From NCBI GenBank assembly GCA_947577025.1, contig CANPTO010000018.1, forward strand, positions 1-43,364: DNA of 43,364 nt. Reading direction: 5' to 3'. The notes beneath the pieces were generated by a model. The model did not search any database, was not told the origin of the DNA, and worked only from the letters and a program-made list of their open reading frames with translations. Origin of the DNA: an uncultured Clostridiaceae bacterium (GTDB lineage: Bacteria > Bacillota > Clostridia > TANB77 > CAG-508). This document shows, piece by piece, positions 34,578 to 43,215 of this stretch (its first letter is position 1; the number at the start of each line of letters is the position of its first letter). The position numbers were made by a program, and so were the translations under genes.

Positions 34578-34598
34578 GGAAAGATTTGGGACGCGTTC
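34578..34598 (+). repeat. intergenic repeat copy A (GGAAAGATTTGGGACGCG)
   Basis: One half of a palindrome that is complete at 41920-41960 and half present at 43252-43272. Three copies within 9 kb, all between genes. Confidence 0.6.
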
Positions 34599-34634
34599 AA
34601 AAATTTCCAATGTTTGTCGATTACCACATAAAAT

Positions 34635-34663
34635 TTGCTTTTTTTTACTTTTTTTGGTATAAT
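34635..34663 (+). promoter_or_regulatory. sigma-A-type promoter of the plus-strand gene
   Basis: TTGCTT at 34635-34640, a 17-base spacer, and a consensus TATAAT at 34658-34663 preceded by TGG. The start codon lies 44 bases further on. Confidence 0.65.
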
Positions 34664-34706
34664 ATAGTTGAATTGTTATTTATATAGTTAAAAGGTGGTG
34701 ATTGAT

Positions 34707-35405
34707 ATGTCTCAAGTATATCAAGCTTTTTCTTTAGAAGATTGTGCTGATTGGAATAAAAAATTTAACAAAGCTACTCATGATAATAATAAAAAAGAAA
34801 TCATGAGTTTACTTTCTGAGGCTAATCACCTTTATTTTGATGAATATTTTATTTATAGTACAATTACGAAATTAAATAATAATGAATTCTCTGAAAATGA
34901 AAAAAATAAATTAATAGATAGTTTTAATAAATCAAAAATTGTTAAATTTACAAGTAAGCAAAATGATTATATTTCAATAAATACAAGAGCTAACTGCATA
35001 AAAATTGCTAAACTTTCTGATATTGTGCCAGAAACATTAAATGATAAAAATTCTAAAGGAAGTGTTGTTAGAAAAGATAAATTTAGCGCTGAATATATTT
35101 CTCAATTACTTGCCTTTCCTAATAGTATTGTTACTGGATATGTTTATGGTATTTCAGATAAGTCTAAAAAGATGCATACTTGGGTTGAATTTAAGAATAA
35201 TAATAATCAAGAATTTGTAATAGATTATGATGATAACACTGTTTATAATAAAGAAGGTTTTTACTTTTTAAAGCATGTTGAGCCTTTGAAGAAGGTAAGT
35301 TCTGATGACTTAAAAGGTAAAAGCTCAGTAAGTAAAGCTGGTAGTGCTTCTGAGGTTTCTAATGAAATTATTGATATTGAAATTGATATGGGAGATGAAA
35401 GATAA
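34707..35405 (+). CDS. unknown protein, possibly transglutaminase/papain-like fold
   Basis: 232 residues from ATG 34707-34709; AGGTGG sits 9 bases upstream and a consensus promoter is in place. N-terminal half is helical (EDCADWNKKFNKATHDNNKK, FSENEKNKLIDSFNKSKIV). The C-terminal half has ISINTRANCIKIAKL, then VTGYVYGISDKSKKMHTWVEF, then QEFVIDYDDNTVYNKEGFYFL. Cys, then HTWVE, then VIDYD is the order of a Cys-His-Asp triad in transglutaminase-like folds; this is my inference only. The tail is Ser/Gly-rich and acidic. It converges on two small paralogues and is the only plus-strand gene in the chromosomal part. Confidence 0.6.
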   Translation: MSQVYQAFSLEDCADWNKKFNKATHDNNKKEIMSLLSEANHLYFDEYFIYSTITKLNNNEFSENEKNKLIDSFNKSKIVKFTSKQNDYISINTRANCIKIAKLSDIVPETLNDKNSKGSVVRKDKFSAEYISQLLAFPNSIVTGYVYGISDKSKKMHTWVEFKNNNNQEFVIDYDDNTVYNKEGFYFLKHVEPLKKVSSDDLKGKSSVSKAGSASEVSNEIIDIEIDMGDER

Positions 35406-35450
35406 AAATTATAAGACCGTCTACTTTTATATAGACGGTCTTATAATTTT
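35405..35450. terminator. bidirectional terminator with 19-bp perfect stem
   Basis: Arms 35405-35423 and 35432-35450 (core AAGACCGTCTA / TAGACGGTCTT) with A-run and U-run on either side. Serves the plus-strand gene and the convergent gene at 35449. Confidence 0.9.
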
Positions 35451-35880
35451 ATTCTTCTAACAAACTCTTTTTTAATGCTTCATAATTTCTTGCAAATACA
35501 AAAGTATCTTCAAAAGTATAAATGTCTCCTGATGAATAGCCTTCTAATTTTCCTAATTCATATTTTGCATCGCCTATAAAAGATTGCAGTGCAAGTAAAA
35601 GCAAAGTTGCACTTTTATATCCTTCATAGCCGTTAGCAAGATAATTTATTTCTCCTAATTTTTCTCTAACAAGTGTTATTTGAGATTGTAATTTTTCTAT
35701 TTTCTTTTGTATATCTTCTATTCTTTCAGATTTAGAAGAACTCATTTGGGCTCCAACTATATTTGTTGAAGCTTGAAATGCTTTCGCCATATTAGAATAT
35801 TGTCTAATTAACTTATTCACATCATATGAAAATTTTTTCATTAATTCTTTTTGCTCTTCATTGAGTTTAAATTCTGCCAT
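35449..35880 (-). CDS. small helical protein of unknown function (paralogue 1)
   Basis: 143 residues. Starts MAEFKLNEEQKELMKKFSYDVNKLIRQYSNM and continues as long amphipathic helices (IEDIQKKIEKLQSQITLVREKL, TLLLLALQSFIGDAKYELGKLEG). No membrane segment, no cysteine, no catalytic motif; the size and helical hairpin look like small secreted or chaperone-like helical proteins, which is only a resemblance. It shares with the next gene upstream a similar N-terminal LNEEQ-x4-K-x-F start and a copied leader sequence. Convergent to the plus-strand gene and sharing its terminator. Confidence 0.6.
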   Translation of the reverse strand: MAEFKLNEEQKELMKKFSYDVNKLIRQYSNMAKAFQASTNIVGAQMSSSKSERIEDIQKKIEKLQSQITLVREKLGEINYLANGYEGYKSATLLLLALQSFIGDAKYELGKLEGYSSGDIYTFEDTFVFARNYEALKKSLLEE

Positions 35881-35889
35881 TGCTTTTCC

Positions 35890-35925
35890 TACTTAAAATA
35901 ATTATTTTATAGGTTTATAAGTATT
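35890..35925 (-). promoter_or_regulatory. leader element of paralogue 1 (copy of the one at 36427-36460)
   Basis: Minus strand ACTTATAAACCTATAAAA followed by TAATTATTTTAAG before the ribosome-binding site. The centre AAAATAATTATTTT is a perfect palindrome. It matches the leader of the second paralogue base for base except for a few changes. Confidence 0.5.
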
Positions 35926-35959
35926 TAAAAATTTTCAGATTTGAAGCTTTTTTTAAAGA

Positions 35960-36412
35960 CTATTCCATTGAAATTTCAAAAATAACATTCATAATTTTAT
36001 TAATATGTTGCTTACAGTCATATATATCCCTGTCAAAATTATTACGGTCATATTGATTATCCAAGTATTTCTCCAATTCTGTTATATGAATTGATATTTC
36101 AGATATAAAATTAAAACATTCTTTTATTACAACATCTTTATCTTTTACTGGCTCTTTCAAAATTCCAATAATAAGCATATTATCTTTGTTAACTTTCAAA
36201 GAAAGTTTATTATTTAAGTCGTTCTCTATAAGTGATGTCATTCCATATGCTGATGGCTTATTATTAATTTCCAGATCTTTAAGTGCATCATTAAATGCCT
36301 TTTCCATAATATCCATACCTGTTCTAAGAGTAACATATTTCTTTGATAAATTCTTTTTAAATTCTTCAAAGTCTTTTATTACCTTTACCTGTTCTTCATT
36401 TAATGGTTTCAT
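35960..36412 (-). CDS. small helical protein of unknown function (paralogue 2)
   Basis: 150 residues from ATG with GGAGG 6-7 bases upstream: MKPLNEEQVKVIKDFEEFKKNLSKKYVTLRTGMDIMEKAFNDALKDLE, then a short beta-like stretch (LSLKVNKDNMLIIGILKEPV), then helices (VVIKECFNFISEISIHITELEKYL, IYDCKQHINKIMNVIFEI). N-terminal LNEEQ-x4-K-x-F and length resemble the neighbour at 35449-35880. Sequence identity elsewhere is low, so divergence is old, but the leader sequence is still shared, hinting at common control. No family recognised. Confidence 0.55.
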   Translation of the reverse strand: MKPLNEEQVKVIKDFEEFKKNLSKKYVTLRTGMDIMEKAFNDALKDLEINNKPSAYGMTSLIENDLNNKLSLKVNKDNMLIIGILKEPVKDKDVVIKECFNFISEISIHITELEKYLDNQYDRNNFDRDIYDCKQHINKIMNVIFEISME

Positions 36413-36426
36413 GCTTTGTCCTCCTT

Positions 36427-36460
36427 AAAAATAGTTATTTTTATGGGTTTATAAGTTTCA
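36427..36460 (-). promoter_or_regulatory. leader element of paralogue 2
   Basis: Minus strand ACTTATAAACCCATAAAA followed by ATAACTATTTTTAAGGAGG. TTGAAA about 5 bases before it may be a -35 and CATAAAAAT a -10, but spacing is not decisive. Confidence 0.4.
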
Positions 36461-36726
36461 ATATGTGTATTTTATCATAATTAGTATATCTTTGCAATAG
36501 TCTTATATAAATTATGTAATCTTCTATTCAAGAATTATAAAAGGGCGTAATTCGGTAAATGCTCTTAGGTATTCCTTACCTATTAAGCCCCTACAATTTA
36601 AAATCGATTTTTTCCTATATTGCGAAGAAAAGGTCGCTGAAACAGCGACCCCTACAATTATTCTATTTATGATATTACTTCCCAAAAGTGACAGACTTCC
36701 CATTTGGAAACGTCCCCAATGGGAAG
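36461..36726. other. intergenic region downstream of polC with REP-like repeats
   Basis: Contains GGTCGCTG-AAA-CAGCGACC (36632-36650) followed by CCTACA, an AAGCCCCTACAATTT relative at about 36586-36600, and TCCCATTTGGAAACGTCCCCAATGGGA, an inverted repeat at about 36696-36725 close to the polC stop that may terminate polC. No gene with a start signal. Confidence 0.5.
36632..36656. repeat. REP-like palindrome with CCCTACA flank (second copy)
   Basis: 8-bp perfect stem GGTCGCTG / CAGCGACC, loop AAA, then CCTACA. It shares the hairpin-CCCTACA layout of the element at 29461-29485. Confidence 0.6.
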
Positions 36727-39700
36727 TTAGCCGAATAGGCTTAGTTGGTTGCTTTGGCTCATTCCTTCTAAGCAACCCATTTTCTTTAGTAGGTCTACTA
36801 CTGAGTTTCCTATTTTTGAGCGGATTTTCATGTCGTCTATTGACATGAATTTGCCGTCTTTTTTTGCTTCTTCTATTCCTTCGGCTGCTACTGTTCCTAG
36901 GCCTGGTACGCTGTTTAGTGGTGGGCGTATTCCGGTCTTCTTCTATTTGGAATTTTGTGGCGTGTGATTTATATAAATCTATTGGCAAAAATTTTATTCC
37001 TCTTTCATACATTTCTAGTACTAGTTCTAGTATTGCATACATGTTCTTATCCTTTGTTGTTGCGCTGTTTCCGGCTAGGTCTATTTCTTTCATTTTGTTT
37101 TTTACTTTTTCTTTTCCGAAAGCACATTATTTCACTGTCGAATTCGTCTGCACGTATTGTGAAGTATGCTGTGTAGTATGCTTTTGGCTCGTGTACTTTA
37201 AACCATGCTATTCTGAAGGCGTTTGTTACATATGCTGCTGCGTGGGCTTTTGGGAACATGTATTTTATTTTTTCGCAAGATTTTATATACCAGTCTGGTA
37301 CGTCGTGTTCTTTCATTAATGCTACATATTCTGCCCATTTTTCTTTGTCTTTTAAGGCTTTTCCTTTACGTACTGTTTCCATTATTTTGAAGGCTGGGTT
37401 TGGTGGTACTCCTTTTTTTATTAGGTATATCATTATATCGTCACGACAACATATAGAGTCTTGAAGTGTTGTTGTTCCTTCTTCTATTAGTGTTTGTGCA
37501 TTTCCTAGCCATACGTCTGTACCATGTGATAAACCTGATATACGTATTAGTTCGTCAAAGGTTGTTGGTTTTGTGTCTACTAACATTCCTCTTACGAATT
37601 TTGTTCCGAATTCTGGTATTCCGGTAACTTCCTACTTTACTTCCTATTTGCTCTGGTGTTACTCCTAGGGCATCTGTTGAACTAAATATACTCATAGTTT
37701 CTTTGTCATCTAGTGGTACTTTTGTTGGGTCTATTCCTGTTAAGTCAAATAACATACGTATTACGGTTGGGTCGTCGTGCCCTAGTATATCTAGTTTTAG
37801 TAGGTTTTGGTCTATTGAGTGGTAGTCAAAGTGTGTTGTTACTATGTCTGAGTTTGGGTCATCTGCGGGGTGTTGTACTGGGGTGAATTCGTATATTTCT
37901 CTTCCCTTTGGTACAACTATTATTCCCCCCGGATGTTGACCTGTTGTTCTTTTTATTCCTGTGCAACCTTGTGATATTCTTACTACTTCTGCATTATTTA
38001 CTGGTACTCCTCTTTCTTCATAGTATTTTTTTACATATCCGAAAGCTGTTTTATCTGCTACTGTACCTACTGTTCCTGCTTTAAAGGTTGTTCCTTTTCC
38101 AAATATTACTTCTGTGTATTTATGTGCTTTTGCTTGATATTCCCCTGAGAAGTTTAAGTCGATATCTGGCTCTTTATCTCCGTTGAAACCTAAGAATGTT
38201 TCAAATGGTATGTCTATTCCGTCTTTTACCATCTGCGTTCCACATTTTGGACATTCCTTGTCTGGTAGGTCGAAACCGCATTGGTAGCCATAGTCTGTAA
38301 AGTCTGAATATTTACAGTTTGGGCACCTATAATGTGGTGGAAGCGAGTTTACTTCTGTTATACCTGTCATGTTTGCTACAAATGATGAGCCTACTGAACC
38401 TCTGGAACCTACTATGTAGCCATCTTCGTTAGATTTCCATACTAGTTTTTGTGCTATTATGTACATAACTGAGAATCCATTTTTTATAATTGAATTTAGC
38501 TCTTTATCTAGCCTTTCTTGCACTATTTGTGGTAGTGGGTCTCCATATAATTCGTGTGCTTTATCAAAGGCTATATCTTTTATTGTTTGTTCACAACCTT
38601 CTATGTGTGGTGGACATTTTTCTGGTGATATTGGGCTTATTCTTTCACACATATCTGATACTTTATTTGTGTTTGTTACAACTACTTCATATGCTTTTTC
38701 TTCTCCTAAATATTCGAATTCTTTTAGCATTTCTTCTGTTGTACGTAAGTATAGTGGTGCTTGTTCATCTGCGTCATCATAGCCTTGACCTGCCATTAAT
38801 ATTCTTCTGTATATTTCGTCTTGTGGGTCTATAAAGTGAACGTCACAAGTTGCTACTACTAGTTTTCCTAGTTTTTCTCCTAAGGCTACTATTTTTCTGT
38901 TTATATCTTCTACTGCTCTTGCGTCTGGCAATGTTCCATTTCTTACCATGTACATATTGTTTCCTGTTGGTTGTATTTCTAGGTAGTCGTAGTCTTTTGC
39001 TATTTCCTCTACTTCGTCATCATCTTTTCCTTCTACTATTGCTCTATATAGTTCTCCTGCTTCACAGGCACTTCCTAGTATTAAGCCTTCTGAATATTTT
39101 TTATATATTGATTTTAATATACGTGGCTTTTTATAGAAATAGTGTAAGTGTGAAAGTGATACTAATTTATATAAGTTTTTTAAGCCTACATAGTTTTTAG
39201 CTAATATTATTGCGTGATAACTTGGTAACTTTTTAAAGTCTACTTGTGCTTTGTTATCAATATCATCTAAGGTTTTTACACCATCTTCTTTTAACATATT
39301 AAACATTACATTTAAAACTTTTACAGTTGTATCAACATCATCTAATGCTCTATGTGCTACTTCTACTACTATTCCTAGCTTGTCTGCTATTATTCCTAGT
39401 TTGTATTTTTTAAAGTCTGGGAATAATTGTTTTGCTAAGCGTAAAGTATCCATATATGTATTATCTAAGGTATACCCTAGCTCTTTTGCATTGTGTTTTA
39501 AAAAGCCTATGTCAAAGTCTGCATTGTGAGCAACTAGTACACTATCTCCTACAAATTCTAGTATTTTTGGAAATACTTTGTCTATTGTTTCTGCATCTTT
39601 TACCATTTCATCTGTTATGTTTGTAACTTCTACAACCTTTGGTGGTATTGGCTTTTCTGGGTTTACAAAACAGCTGAATTCGTCTATTACTTCTCCATTT

Positions 39701-41616
39701 TTTATTTTCATTATTCCTACTTCTGTTATTTTTTCTGTTCTAAATGAAAGTCCTGTTGTTTCTAAGTCTAGCACACAATATGTTGTATCTTCTAAGCTTT
39801 GATTTTTTGAATTTGTTACTACATTTGATTTATCTGGTACTAAATATGCTTCTACACCATATATTACTTTCATGTCTGGGTTATCGAAGCCTAGCATTTT
39901 GTGAGCATCTGGGAAAGATTGTACTACTCCATGGTCTGTAATTGCAATTGACTTCATTCCCCATTTCATAGCTCTTTTTATTAGTTCTGTTACTGGTGTT
40001 ACTGCGTCCATTTGGCTCATTTGAGTATGCATGTGAAGTTCTACCCTTTTTACTTCTGAGTTATCCATTCTTACTTCTCTTTTTATTCCATTTGATACTA
40101 CAATTGTATTTGCCATAATAGTAACTTCATTTGAGAATGTATCCATTCCTGCTTTTCCTGCAAGTTTTATTCCCTTTGCACCTTTTATTTTTCCTATTAC
40201 TTTTTTGCTATTATCTTTTGTTAGGAAAGCTTTACATGTCATTGTGCTTGTACCATCATAAATAGATAAGCTTAAAAGTATTTTTCCACCTTTTAGTTCT
40301 CTATCTTCCATAGCTATAACTTCGCCATCTATACATACATTTCCAGATTCTACTCCTACATCTTGTACTTTTATTAATGGCTCTTTTATTTCTGGGTTCA
40401 TTCCTAATATTAATGGTGAATCGTCATCTTCTGTTGGAAGTTTTGGAAAATTATCTCCATTTATTTCTATTATAATATTTGACATTACTGTAACATCACC
40501 TGCAAATGCATCTAAGCCTGCTTTTCCTATTGTTTTAATTCCACTTGCTTTTCTAATTTTATCTAGCACTTCATTTCCTTCTTTTGCGTCTGTTGTAAAT
40601 GACTTACATGTTATAATTCCTGTTCCATCATATAGGTCAAATATAATCATTCCTTTACCTGTTTTTGTTTCTCTGCACTCACAAGTAACTACTCTACCTT
40701 CTATTGTTATACGTTTATTTTCTGCTGATATTTCTTTTATTTTTACTTTATTTTCTTTAGCTTTTGATGGTTTTCCTAGAATATAATTTTTCGTATCTTC
40801 GATTTCTTCAAGCTCAAGTAAATAATCTTCCTCTGTTGGTGGTATTGGTGGAACTTCTCCAAAATAGCTGTCCTCAAAAGGTATGTCTGATGGTGGTGGA
40901 GGAGGCATAACTTTTTCTGCTTGTGTAGTATTTGTGTGAGTCGTAGTTTTATCAATTCCTCCATTATTTACATTAGTTTCTCTATGTTCTTCTGTGTTTT
41001 CTTTATTTTCTAGCTGTAAATTTCGTATAGCTTCTTCTTCCATTTTTAAAACTTGCTCTTGATACCTCTTTATATCTCCTTCATTTATATTTTCTGTACA
41101 GCTAACTTTGTACTTTGCACCATATAAGTTTAATATTGTATTTGATAAAATATCATCAAATTTCTTTGCACTTAAAAAGTCCTTTCCTTTTTTGGCTATA
41201 AGTATATTTACATTTTTATTGTCAATCGAAATAGTGCTTTTGGCTAAAATAGCTTTAAACATTGGATGTTTATATGCCATATATTCAATAATATCTTCCC
41301 ACTGTTTCTCTATTTTACTTGCTATTTCATCCATTCCAGTAGTTTCACACACTTTTTCTTCTATATTTTGTTCTAAATTTTGGTTTTCAATTTTAATTTG
41401 TATATTAGCTATTGCAAAACGAACCCCTAAATATTTTTCAAGTGCATATACACCTTTTACTTCTATTAATACATTAGAGATTAAAGTTATTTCTAATGTA
41501 TTTGTTTTTTTAAATAAATTAATTGCATATATTTTAGCATTCATTATATTTTGATTGCTCGAATTAAAATCCCTAAAAACTTCTCTTACGTGCTTATATT
41601 CTTGCTTTTCACTCAT
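36727..41616 (-). CDS. polC: DNA polymerase III PolC-type alpha subunit, read through three +1 frameshifts
   Basis: After skipping three single C insertions the frame encodes 1,628 residues (usual PolC about 1,440) and ends [10 protein letters not shown], the expected beta-clamp-binding tail. Order: N-terminal domain (1-230), an acidic/proline-rich linker ([13 protein letters not shown]), two OB folds in tandem (about 300-385 and 420-505; one is usual), PHP domain from [10 protein letters not shown] (about 526), the proofreading exonuclease inserted in it (VLDLETTG about 611; [18 protein letters not shown]), zinc-binding CPNCKYSDF...CPKCGTQ (about 1095-1130), polymerase motif [12 protein letters not shown] (about 1147), [19 protein letters not shown], and the helix-hairpin-helix end. 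The essential replicase of Firmicutes, next to rseP as usual. Frame breaks are at residues 1332, 1500 and 1561. An essential gene with three identical breaks argues for recoding or for an assembly artefact, not decay. Confidence 0.92.
36932..36934 (-). other. +1 frameshift site 6: extra C before Gly1561 codon (PolC)
   Basis: Context GAA GAA GAC C GGA ATA CGC. Zero frame runs on as nonsense ([17 protein letters not shown]). Skipping C gives [17 protein letters not shown], the conserved C-terminal PolC helix-hairpin-helix sequence. Confidence 0.9.
37116..37118 (-). other. +1 frameshift site 5: extra C before Gly1500 codon (PolC)
   Basis: Context ATG TGC TTT C GGA AAA GAA. Zero frame reads [10 protein letters not shown] and stops. 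Skipping C gives [17 protein letters not shown], joining the [10 protein letters not shown] segment to the [16 protein letters not shown] segment. Confidence 0.88.
37621..37623 (-). other. +1 frameshift site 4: extra C before Gly1332 codon (PolC)
   Basis: Context GGA AGT TAC C GGA ATA CCA. Zero frame gives [10 protein letters not shown] and a stop about 22 codons later. Skipping C gives [18 protein letters not shown], the conserved PolC sequence. Confidence 0.9.
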
Positions 41617-41919
41617 TTTTAAATGCCCCCAAAAATCTCTTACTTAACTGCAATTTATTATATTACATCAAAATGAAAATATCAATAAAAAACAAGAATA
41701 ATATTCCGAATGAGTGTACCTCTTACACTATCAGTAGATATCTGTTGTTGAAATTTTAAAACATACCTTGCACAAACTGGAAGTTCAAAAATCTCTTTAT
41801 CTCCTAAGCACAATTTTGTATGGACCAACTTATCATTCAAATAAGCATATAATCTATATCCTTTATGTTATTTGTTTATATCTATATTTACCTAAATTTT
41901 GTTAAAACACTTTGAATTC
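41617..41919. other. intergenic region between rseP and polC
   Basis: About 300 bp. On the minus strand a 60-codon frame without ATG reads HKGYRLYAYLNDKLVHTK..., possibly a remnant of a lost gene. GAATATTATTC followed by TTGTTTTTTAT at about 41687-41705 looks like a small terminator and shares AAAAAACAAGAATAATATT with 29520. No supported gene. Confidence 0.4.
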
Positions 41920-41960
41920 AAAAAGGAAAGATTTGGACGCGTCCCAAATCTTTCCTTTTT
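41920..41960 (-). terminator. terminator of rseP, also palindromic repeat copy B
   Basis: AAAAAGGAAAGATTTGG (41920-41936) and CCAAATCTTTCCTTTTT (41944-41960) form a perfect 17-bp stem around ACGCGTC, with A-run and U-run at the ends. It is the complete palindrome of the intergenic family whose halves are at 34578 and 43252. Confidence 0.85.
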
Positions 41961-43215
41961 AAAATATCCTTAATATGTCATTATAAGTTACATATAATGC
42001 CAATACTATTAATAGTGCAAAGCCTAGTAGTTGTAAATTTATTTCTGTTTCTTGTTTTAGTTTTTTTCCTCTAATTAATTCTATTAGTAATAATACAAAC
42101 TTTCCACCATCTAATGCTGGCAATGGTAATAGGTTTGTTACTCCTAGTGATAAGCTTATTAATGCTAGTAATTGCATAAAGTCTTTTACTTCACTTGTAT
42201 TTGCTACTGCCTCTGATATTCCTACTGGTCCCATCATTTGGTCTAATCCTACTCTTCCTGTGAATAGCATTTTTAGATTTTCTATTATTGATAATGTAAA
42301 ATCTCTTGTTTCAAATAATGCGTAATGTATGTTATTTGGTATACTTCTTTCTGCTTTTCTAAATTGTACACCTATATAATAACTATATATTGTGTCTGGT
42401 ATTACTTCTATATTTAGAGTTTCATTTCCTCTTTGTATTGTAAATAGTAATTTTTCTTCTTTATTTGAACTAATTATATTTACTATATCTTCTCTTGTTT
42501 TTACTTCTAGTCCATTTATTTTTTGTATTTTGTCATTTGCTTTTAATCCTTGCTTTTCGCTACTGCTTCCTTTTTCTACTGTTACTATTTTTGTAGAATT
42601 GTCTCCACTTTTTAAGTATATCCCTGTACTTTTATTTTCCTTAGCTGTTGGTGTTAATGTGATGTCTTGTTGCTCTTCATTCCTTTTTATTGTAATTTTT
42701 AAGTTTTCTCCATTTGATTTGCTTAATATTTTATCTATATCTGATTTTACATTTATTTTTTTATTGTTTATTTTTATAATTTCATCTCCTGCAATAATTC
42801 CACTTTTTTCTGCTGCATAATCTGGCATAGTTTTATCTATAACAAGTGATGTATTATTTCCTATACTTGTCATTAATATGAAGTATACCAATAAACCAAA
42901 TATAATATTTACAAATCCTCCTGCTAGTATTATTGCCATTCTTTTGGGTATAGAAGCTTCACTAAATGAGTTTTTACCTTCTACACGTTTATCTTCTCCT
43001 TCTAGGTTTACAAAACCTCCAAGTGGTATTAACCTTAATGCATACTTTGTTTCTTTACCTTGCTTTTTCCATATTGTTGGACCAAAACCTATTGCAAATT
43101 CATTTACTTTTACCTTACATAGTTTTGCTACTAAAAAGTGACCTCCTTCATGTATTAATATAAGAAAGCCTAGTAGAAATATTACTTTTAGAACTATTAT
43201 AAAAAAATTAATCAA
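41959..43215 (-). CDS. rseP: RseP/RasP site-2 zinc metalloprotease
   Basis: 418 residues. Intramembrane protease that cuts transmembrane segments of anti-sigma factors and leftover signal peptides. HEGGH (22-26) in the first membrane helix is the zinc site; NLLPLPALDGGKF near residue 365 is the third ligand region (LDG). Two PDZ domains lie in between (MPDYAAEKSGIIAGDEIIKINN, about 130-200, and GSSSEKQGLKANDKIQKING, about 220-290). GFGPTIWKKQ and RLIPLGGFVNLEGE are the family signatures. It precedes polC in the same direction; rseP-ispG-polC clustering is common in Firmicutes, and here ispG is absent from between. No in-frame CGG. Confidence 0.93.
   Translation of the reverse strand: MINFFIIVLKVIFLLGFLILIHEGGHFLVAKLCKVKVNEFAIGFGPTIWKKQGKETKYALRLIPLGGFVNLEGEDKRVEGKNSFSEASIPKRMAIILAGGFVNIIFGLLVYFILMTSIGNNTSLVIDKTMPDYAAEKSGIIAGDEIIKINNKKINVKSDIDKILSKSNGENLKITIKRNEEQQDITLTPTAKENKSTGIYLKSGDNSTKIVTVEKGSSSEKQGLKANDKIQKINGLEVKTREDIVNIISSNKEEKLLFTIQRGNETLNIEVIPDTIYSYYIGVQFRKAERSIPNNIHYALFETRDFTLSIIENLKMLFTGRVGLDQMMGPVGISEAVANTSEVKDFMQLLALISLSLGVTNLLPLPALDGGKFVLLLIELIRGKKLKQETEINLQLLGFALLIVLALYVTYNDILRIF

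Larger units (their letters stand above)
34001..34706. other. long intergenic region with a MITE-like element and promoter for the plus-strand gene
   Basis: About 700 bp without a gene. It holds some weak hairpins (near 34075-34093 and 34180-34225), a MITE-like inverted-repeat element (34334-34553), direct repeats TTTTTTTTGTTAAAAACTG on both sides of it, a copy of the GGAAAGATTTGGGACGCG palindrome half (34578-34598), and a sigma-A-type promoter. Confidence 0.5.

Noticed and set aside
41687..41880. A 60-codon minus-strand frame with an in-frame CGG (ATT CGG AAT) that could be a seventh CGG site
   Set aside because: The frame has no start codon and no recognised homology, and the CGG lies beside a small terminator-like GAATATTATTC hairpin. 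I therefore do not count it as coding or as a recoding site.
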